DNA of 10,912 nt from positions 1 through 10,912 of the forward strand of contig RHKR01000040.1 in the NCBI GenBank assembly GCA_008363265.1. The letters run 5' to 3'. The translations under genes were made by a program, and so were the position numbers. Shown here one piece after another: positions 6,666 through 10,912 of the stretch. Source of the stretch: Chlorobiota bacterium. GTDB taxonomy: Bacteria > Bacteroidota > Ignavibacteria > Ignavibacteriales > Ignavibacteriaceae. Numbering within the stretch: the first letter of the stretch is position 1; every line of letters starts with the position of its first letter. A model generated the notes under the pieces. The model worked only from the letters and a program-made list of their open reading frames with translations, was not told the origin of the DNA and ran no database searches.

Positions 6666-7445
6666 ATGTTCGACGTAATTCTGAACAACATTGTGGGGAA
6701 TGCGGTTAAATACACCGATGAAGGTGTTGTGAACGTTTCGCTGGTTGATGAGCGAGCCGGCACATCCAACAGTCTCCTCCTTGTGGTGAAGGATACCGGC
6801 CCGGGGATACCGCCGGAGAAGCACGCGCAGATATTTGAGGAATTCAGGCAGGTTGATGAGGGGATCCGCAGGAATTTTGAGGGGGTGGGTCTCGGCCTCT
6901 CCCTGGTAAGAAAATATGTCGAAGCATGCGGCGGATCAATTGAACTCGAGAGTTTCACCGGCAAAGGTTCAATTTTCACAATAAAACTGCCGCTGTTAAG
7001 CAAGCCTGTAACCACCACTGAGGCACCCGCTGCCCCGGTTTCCGGGCCTGCTCCTTTCTCTTTCACAGGAAAACCCCCGATACTGATAGTTGAAGACGAT
7101 CATGTTAACGCGGAGGTGGCTGAGTATTACCTGAGAAACAAGTTTGAGGTTCATGTTGCCTCTGACGGCGAATCCGCCCTCAAGAAAGCGGCGGAAATGA
7201 ACTTCCCGGTTATCCTGATGGATATCAATCTCGGAAAGGGACTATCGGGTGTGGATGTCACCATGGAATTGCGGCGGAGGGATGCTTACAGGGATATCCC
7301 GATCATTGCTTGCACCGCATTTGCAATGGAAAGTGACCGAACCAGTTTCCTCGAAGCAGGATGTACCCATTACCTGGTAAAACCCTACAAAAGGAATGAT
7401 CTTCTCGAAGTATTGAAGCAGGCTTGCCCCTGGTTACCTTCCTGA
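6666..7445 (+). CDS. C-terminal fragment: HATPase plus receiver domain
   Basis: The third open piece of the interrupted kinase, 259 residues from the first ATG after the second stop. It holds a nearly complete HATPase_c domain: N-box ILNNIVGNAVKYT (5-17), DTGPGIP (43-49), EEFRQ (58-62) and GVGLGLSLVRKY (73-84). A Pro/Ala-rich linker (about 110-138) leads to a receiver with VEDD (142-145), MDINLGKGLSG (phospho-acceptor Asp186) and LVKP (Lys239). The ATG is preceded directly by agggg with no spacing and lies inside the N-box region, so independent translation is doubtful. Without a linked HisKA domain it could not phosphorylate itself. The 3' end overlaps the convergent kinase by 12 bp. Confidence 0.5.
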   Translation: MFDVILNNIVGNAVKYTDEGVVNVSLVDERAGTSNSLLLVVKDTGPGIPPEKHAQIFEEFRQVDEGIRRNFEGVGLGLSLVRKYVEACGGSIELESFTGKGSIFTIKLPLLSKPVTTTEAPAAPVSGPAPFSFTGKPPILIVEDDHVNAEVAEYYLRNKFEVHVASDGESALKKAAEMNFPVILMDINLGKGLSGVDVTMELRRRDAYRDIPIIACTAFAMESDRTSFLEAGCTHYLVKPYKRNDLLEVLKQACPWLPS

Positions 7446-10400
7446 GGTTATCTGCTCCAGAAGATCGAGAAATTCCCGCTTACTGAACGGTTTTGAGAGG
7501 TAGTGACTGCAGCCTGCCTCCAGGAACTCCTCCCTGTCGCCTGCCATTGCGAATGCTGTCAGAGCCACGATTGGAGTTTCAGCGTATGCGGGGAGTGTGC
7601 GGATCATTTGCGTGACGTCGACTCCGCTTAAACCTTTGCCAAGGTTGATATCCATCAGGATAATATCATACTGCTTCTGTCTCACTGCATCAAGCGCCGA
7701 CAGGCCATCAAGGAACGAATCAAGGTTGTAGTTCCCTGACACGAGAAATGCAACATACTTGATGCTGTTCGGGTCATCATCCACGAGGAGCACTGTTGGT
7801 TTCGATTTCGTCTCCTGAGCCTCTTTCACCCCCGTTTTTTCCGGGGTTCTTCTTACGTCGCCCGATTCATCAACGGGGAAGTTTTCCACAGGGAGAGTTA
7901 TTGTAAATGCGGTTCCGGCTCCGGGTGAGCTTTCGAGTGAGATAACCCCGCCCAGTTTCATAACAAAGTTACGGGTTATTGTGAGTCCCAGCCCCACTCC
8001 TTCAAATCCTCTGGAGAGTCCCTCACTTGCCTGTCTGAATTCCTCCCATATCACTTCCTGTTCTGATTTCGGAATTCCGATACCGGTATCTGTAACCTTG
8101 ATGATCAATTCTTTATGTTGAGCACTGATCTCGACCACAACTCCACCTGCACGGGTAAACTTGATGGCATTGTTCACCAGGTTGTTGAGTATCTCATAGA
8201 GCAATCTGCCGTCTGATATTATCGGTTTGAGCCCCGGCTGGAATGTCGTCCAAAGATACAGGTTCTTCTTTTTCGCCTCCTCACGGAAGACGGACACCAC
8301 TTCTTCCGCGATCTGGACGATATCAACTTTTTCGGTATTAATGTCGAGCCGCCCGGCCTCGATCCGTGAGAGATCGAGTATCAGATTCAGAGTTTCAAGA
8401 AGGCGCTTTCCGCTCCTGTGGATCACGTTGCCCATTTCCCTCACATCTTCATCGTTAGAGTCCTCGGATACAATCTCTGAGAATCCCAGAATTCCGTTCA
8501 GAGGTGTCCTGAGTTCATGACTCATGTTGGCCAGAAAATTCGACTTCAGCCTGTTCATCTCCTCGGCCTGCTCCTTGGCCTGCACGAGTTCTTCCACCAT
8601 TCTCCTCTTTTCGGTGATATCCTCTTTGATGGCAACGAAATTGGTGATCTCGCCTTTGGTATTTTTTACCGGTGCTATCACAGCCTCCTCCCAATAAAGG
8701 TCACCGTTTTTCTTACGGTTAAGAAACTCTCCGTGCCATTCCTTTCCGGCGAGAATTCTATCCCAGATCTGCTTGTATTCATCCTTGGAGCGGGTACCCG
8801 ACTGCAAAATTCTTGGATTCTTGCCGATCACTTCATGGGCTTCGTAACCTGTGACGGTCGTGAACTGCGGATTTACATATTCAATATTACCCTTCAGATC
8901 GGTTATCACAACCACAATAGGGCTTTGGATGATCGCCTTCGAGAGTTTTTCCGCGGCTTCCTCGGCCTCCTTCTTCTCGAGGTAGAGGCTGAATTCATTC
9001 GCCATTATCTCGAGAGTGGTAATACTCGACTCGTCATAGGCCTCTTCATCGACGTAACTCTGCACCACGAGGACGCCTCCGGTCTTTCCTTCCATGGTAA
9101 GCGGTACGCCCAGCCACGACTCTGCCGGGGTTCCGATCATATCGATCACATCGTCTTCAACAAGTTGTCTGATGTCGCTCCGTCTGAGGTGAACGGGGCG
9201 CTGTTTTTCCAGCACATAACCGGAGAGGGATCTCGCTGCCGGCCAGCTGCCGAGGCTGTCTGCTTCATCGGTTTCGATCAGTGCCTTTAACATGCCGGTT
9301 TTTTCATCATAAAGGGCGATGTAGAAATTGTCCGCGTCGATCGCCTTTTTGAGTTCATTATGAAAAATATTTATCAGATCACCGGTCGAATCCGAGGTGG
9401 CGACGGCCCTGGCAATATTGTACCGCATCCTGTCGATCCGCTCGCGTCTTTTTTCGCCTGTTATGTCGAGAATGATGGCCAAAAAGACGTTATCGCCGCC
9501 GTATGTAAGGTACTGCATGTTGACTTCGACATCGTAAAGTGATCCGTCTTTTCGGCGGTGTCTGGTCTCAAAAATCAGTTTGTTCTTTTGCCCGGTGATC
9601 AACGGTTCTGTGATCTCCCTGAAGTGTTCGACTGAAATGTCCGGCTTTATATCAACCGGGGTCATTTCGAGCATTTCCTCCAAAGAGTAGCCGAGGTTTC
9701 TGAGAGCACCATTATTGACGAACTGGAATTTGAAGTTTGCACCGTCGAAGATATAAATCTCGTTCAGGCTTTCTTTGAGAATATGCCACAAACGCTCCTC
9801 AATATGCTCACTTTTTTTCGACTCGGTGATATCCCTCCACACCGAGCGGCTGTGAGTTATTTTTCCCTCAGAATCTCTTACGGGGGATGTGTTTAACAGT
9901 ACCGTGATAACAGAGCCGTCTTTCTTAACCACTTTGAGTTCGGGATACAATAGCTTCCCTGTTTCCCTGAATGCAGCGAGATTCCTTCTGAAATCCTCGT
10001 GCGAGTCGGGATGGTAAAGTTCAAGCAGATGTTTTCCGATCAGCTCTGCTTTTGAGTATCCTGTTACCTGGCACAAGGTATCGTTGCACCTGATTACCCG
10101 GCCGGTTGCCGGATCAACTGAAAGGTGCATATCGGGAGAGTTTTCATAAAGATCGGCATAACGCTCCTGACTCTCCAAAAGTAACTTTTCCGCAAATGAC
10201 CTTTTTTCTTCGTTGTCGATGCTTTTCAGTACGAGCGAAATGTTGCCTGCCACCTGTTTTATCATGTCTGTCTCGATCAGGCCAAAAGACCGGGGTTCAC
10301 TCGAATTCAGGGTGAAGACACCAAGGGTGAGTTCTTCATTTCTGATCGGGAACGATGCCAGTGATTTGCATCCGCCGGGGATTTGTGAATTTTCCTGGTT

Positions 10401-10766
10401 CAGTTTCTCCAGTTCACCGGGGTCATTCACTATGTACGGTTCACCTGTTTCAAGAACTTTCAGGGCGCTTGATCTGAACCTCTCATCCCTTTTGCGGAGT
10501 CTGGCCGGGTCTGCTTTTGGATTATTCTCGGCAACCGTGACCGGCTCATTGTTCTCATCAAGAAGAGTGATCCTGGCCGAAATGAATCCACCGTCAGCTA
10601 CAGAAATGCGGCATATCTCATTTAGAAGTTCATCTTTTTTGTGCAGTCTGAGGATTGCTTCGTTAATGTTGCTGAGGAAGGTATAGAACCGGTTCAACCG
10701 TGTGATCGCGTCGCGGCTCTCGACATCGAGGTTAAGATCGTCGAGGATTTTGGTTATGGGTTTCAT
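7434..10766 (-). CDS. Multi-PAS/GAF hybrid sensor histidine kinase
   Basis: A large hybrid kinase, 1110 residues from the ATG at 10766. A TTG at 10787 adds 7 residues, but the ggaga that could guide translation would then lie inside the gene, so I prefer the ATG. Domains by approximate residue: GAF (20-185), PAS (200-315), PAS (325-440), GAF (445-600), PAS (605-725, with NPRILQSGTRSKDEY and a PAC-like end EDITEKRR), a short coiled coil, HisKA with SHELRTPLNGILGFSE (phospho-acceptor His750), HATPase (N-box ILNNLVNNAIKFT, DTGIGIP, EEFRQ, GVGLGLTITR) and a C-terminal receiver (LVDDD, Asp1039, Lys1092). No membrane segment or signal peptide is present, so it senses a cytoplasmic or diffusible signal. 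The ligand is unknown. The attached receiver means phosphate probably moves to a separate phosphotransfer protein not seen here. The kinase core and receiver are paralogous to the interrupted gene at 5820-7445. Confidence 0.92.
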   Translation of the reverse strand: MKPITKILDDLNLDVESRDAITRLNRFYTFLSNINEAILRLHKKDELLNEICRISVADGGFISARITLLDENNEPVTVAENNPKADPARLRKRDERFRSSALKVLETGEPYIVNDPGELEKLNQENSQIPGGCKSLASFPIRNEELTLGVFTLNSSEPRSFGLIETDMIKQVAGNISLVLKSIDNEEKRSFAEKLLLESQERYADLYENSPDMHLSVDPATGRVIRCNDTLCQVTGYSKAELIGKHLLELYHPDSHEDFRRNLAAFRETGKLLYPELKVVKKDGSVITVLLNTSPVRDSEGKITHSRSVWRDITESKKSEHIEERLWHILKESLNEIYIFDGANFKFQFVNNGALRNLGYSLEEMLEMTPVDIKPDISVEHFREITEPLITGQKNKLIFETRHRRKDGSLYDVEVNMQYLTYGGDNVFLAIILDITGEKRRERIDRMRYNIARAVATSDSTGDLINIFHNELKKAIDADNFYIALYDEKTGMLKALIETDEADSLGSWPAARSLSGYVLEKQRPVHLRRSDIRQLVEDDVIDMIGTPAESWLGVPLTMEGKTGGVLVVQSYVDEEAYDESSITTLEIMANEFSLYLEKKEAEEAAEKLSKAIIQSPIVVVITDLKGNIEYVNPQFTTVTGYEAHEVIGKNPRILQSGTRSKDEYKQIWDRILAGKEWHGEFLNRKKNGDLYWEEAVIAPVKNTKGEITNFVAIKEDITEKRRMVEELVQAKEQAEEMNRLKSNFLANMSHELRTPLNGILGFSEIVSEDSNDEDVREMGNVIHRSGKRLLETLNLILDLSRIEAGRLDINTEKVDIVQIAEEVVSVFREEAKKKNLYLWTTFQPGLKPIISDGRLLYEILNNLVNNAIKFTRAGGVVVEISAQHKELIIKVTDTGIGIPKSEQEVIWEEFRQASEGLSRGFEGVGLGLTITRNFVMKLGGVISLESSPGAGTAFTITLPVENFPVDESGDVRRTPEKTGVKEAQETKSKPTVLLVDDDPNSIKYVAFLVSGNYNLDSFLDGLSALDAVRQKQYDIILMDINLGKGLSGVDVTQMIRTLPAYAETPIVALTAFAMAGDREEFLEAGCSHYLSKPFSKREFLDLLEQITSGR

Positions 10767-10802
10767 TTTCTGCTTTCTTATCTCCAAGTGGAGATCAGAG
10801 AG

Positions 10803-10808
10803 ATTATA
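10803..10808 (-). promoter_or_regulatory. Candidate -10 element of the - strand kinase
   Basis: On the - strand TATAAT lies about 37 bases upstream of the ATG at 10766, which would give a 5' leader of about 30 nt. No good -35 hexamer is seen 17 bases further upstream, so this may need an activator or may follow a non-sigma-70 consensus. Confidence 0.35.
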
Positions 10809-10828
10809 AAATTAATGTCACGCAGCCG

Positions 10829-10888
10829 AAATTTACAACTTCCGCAGAAAAATTTCTTGTGGAAATTTTTTGATAGTTGTGTAAATTT
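10829..10888. repeat. Nested AT-rich inverted repeats upstream of the kinase
   Basis: The outer arms aaatttacaac (10829-10839) and gttgtgtaaattt (10876-10888) are complementary except for two extra bases. Inside them aaaaattt (10848-10855) and aaattttt (10863-10870) form a perfect 8-bp inverted repeat with a 7-nt spacer. They sit just upstream of the candidate -10 on the - strand, so they could be a regulator site. They could instead belong to the end of a gene beyond the window. A run of eight T lies at 10892-10899. Confidence 0.5.
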
Positions 10889-10912
10889 TTCTTTTTTTTC
10901 GTGAACCTCTAA

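Larger units (their letters stand above)
5820..7445 (+). pseudogene. Receiver-HisKA-HATPase-receiver hybrid kinase, interrupted by two in-frame stops
   Basis: One reading frame, unchanged from 5820 to the TGA at 7443-7445, encodes a cytoplasmic hybrid histidine kinase of about 541 codons. Two stops break it: TAG at 6390-6392 (codon 191) and TAA at 6624-6626 (codon 269). In order it has a receiver (Asp18/Asp19, phospho-acceptor Asp61, Lys113), a coiled coil (about 130-168), the HisKA H-box [15 protein letters not shown] (His178), a HATPase domain and a second receiver (Asp468, Lys521). The 77 codons between the stops still read as the rest of a HisKA domain, and TYFLSN-like sequence continues after the TAA. 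The first stop sits where the paralogue at 7434-10766 has Ser in GFSE, so TCG to TAG by one base is plausible. With no frameshift and well-kept domains, decay looks recent; readthrough or base-call error are alternatives. Confidence 0.8.

Noticed and set aside
8517..9290. 257-residue open frame on the + strand inside the large kinase
   Set aside because: It is antisense to the GAF and PAS coding region, which shows clear domain motifs on the - strand, and its own translation shows no recognisable family.

Overview
The window looks like a chromosomal stretch from a moderately GC-rich environmental bacterium. The large soluble hybrid kinases, the dispersed low-complexity repeats and the citrate-lyase-type operon would suit the Bacteroidota/Chlorobiota/Ignavibacteria group. 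That placement is an impression from gene style, not a demonstrated assignment. No tRNA, rRNA, transposase, phage gene or CRISPR array was found.

Bases 1-5660 (+ strand) are a four-gene metabolic operon, cut off at its 5' end by the window edge. In order it holds an aconitase/homoaconitase-family hydratase (3' part only), an MmgE/PrpD-family dehydratase, a fusion of the citrate lyase acyl carrier protein (CitD) to the lyase beta subunit (CitE), and the citrate lyase alpha subunit (CitF). The last three genes are 2 bp apart or overlapping. A strong intrinsic terminator (5692-5722) closes the unit. Together they could interconvert a tricarboxylic acid (citrate, 2-methylcitrate or a citramalate-like acid) by dehydration and hydration, then cleave it to a carboxylate plus a 2-oxoacid. 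The true substrate cannot be read from sequence.

The operon carries three small repeat-like insertions. A run of seven heptamers lies in frame in the aconitase-family linker (654-702). A long imperfect palindrome fills the gap between genes 1 and 2 (1290-1455). A hairpin plus a related heptamer run lies in frame inside the CitD domain (about 2917-2991). These are the least ordinary feature of the window.

Bases 5820-10787 hold two convergent, paralogous two-component signalling genes. The + strand gene (5820-7445) has the layout receiver, coiled coil, HisKA, HATPase, receiver. It is interrupted by two in-frame stop codons with no frameshift, so it is probably a recent pseudogene. The - strand gene (about 7434-10766) is an intact cytoplasmic hybrid kinase of about 1110 residues: GAF, PAS, PAS, GAF, PAS, HisKA, HATPase, receiver. 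The two coding 3' ends overlap by 12 bp. An AT-rich region with nested inverted repeats lies upstream of the - strand kinase, at the right edge of the window.
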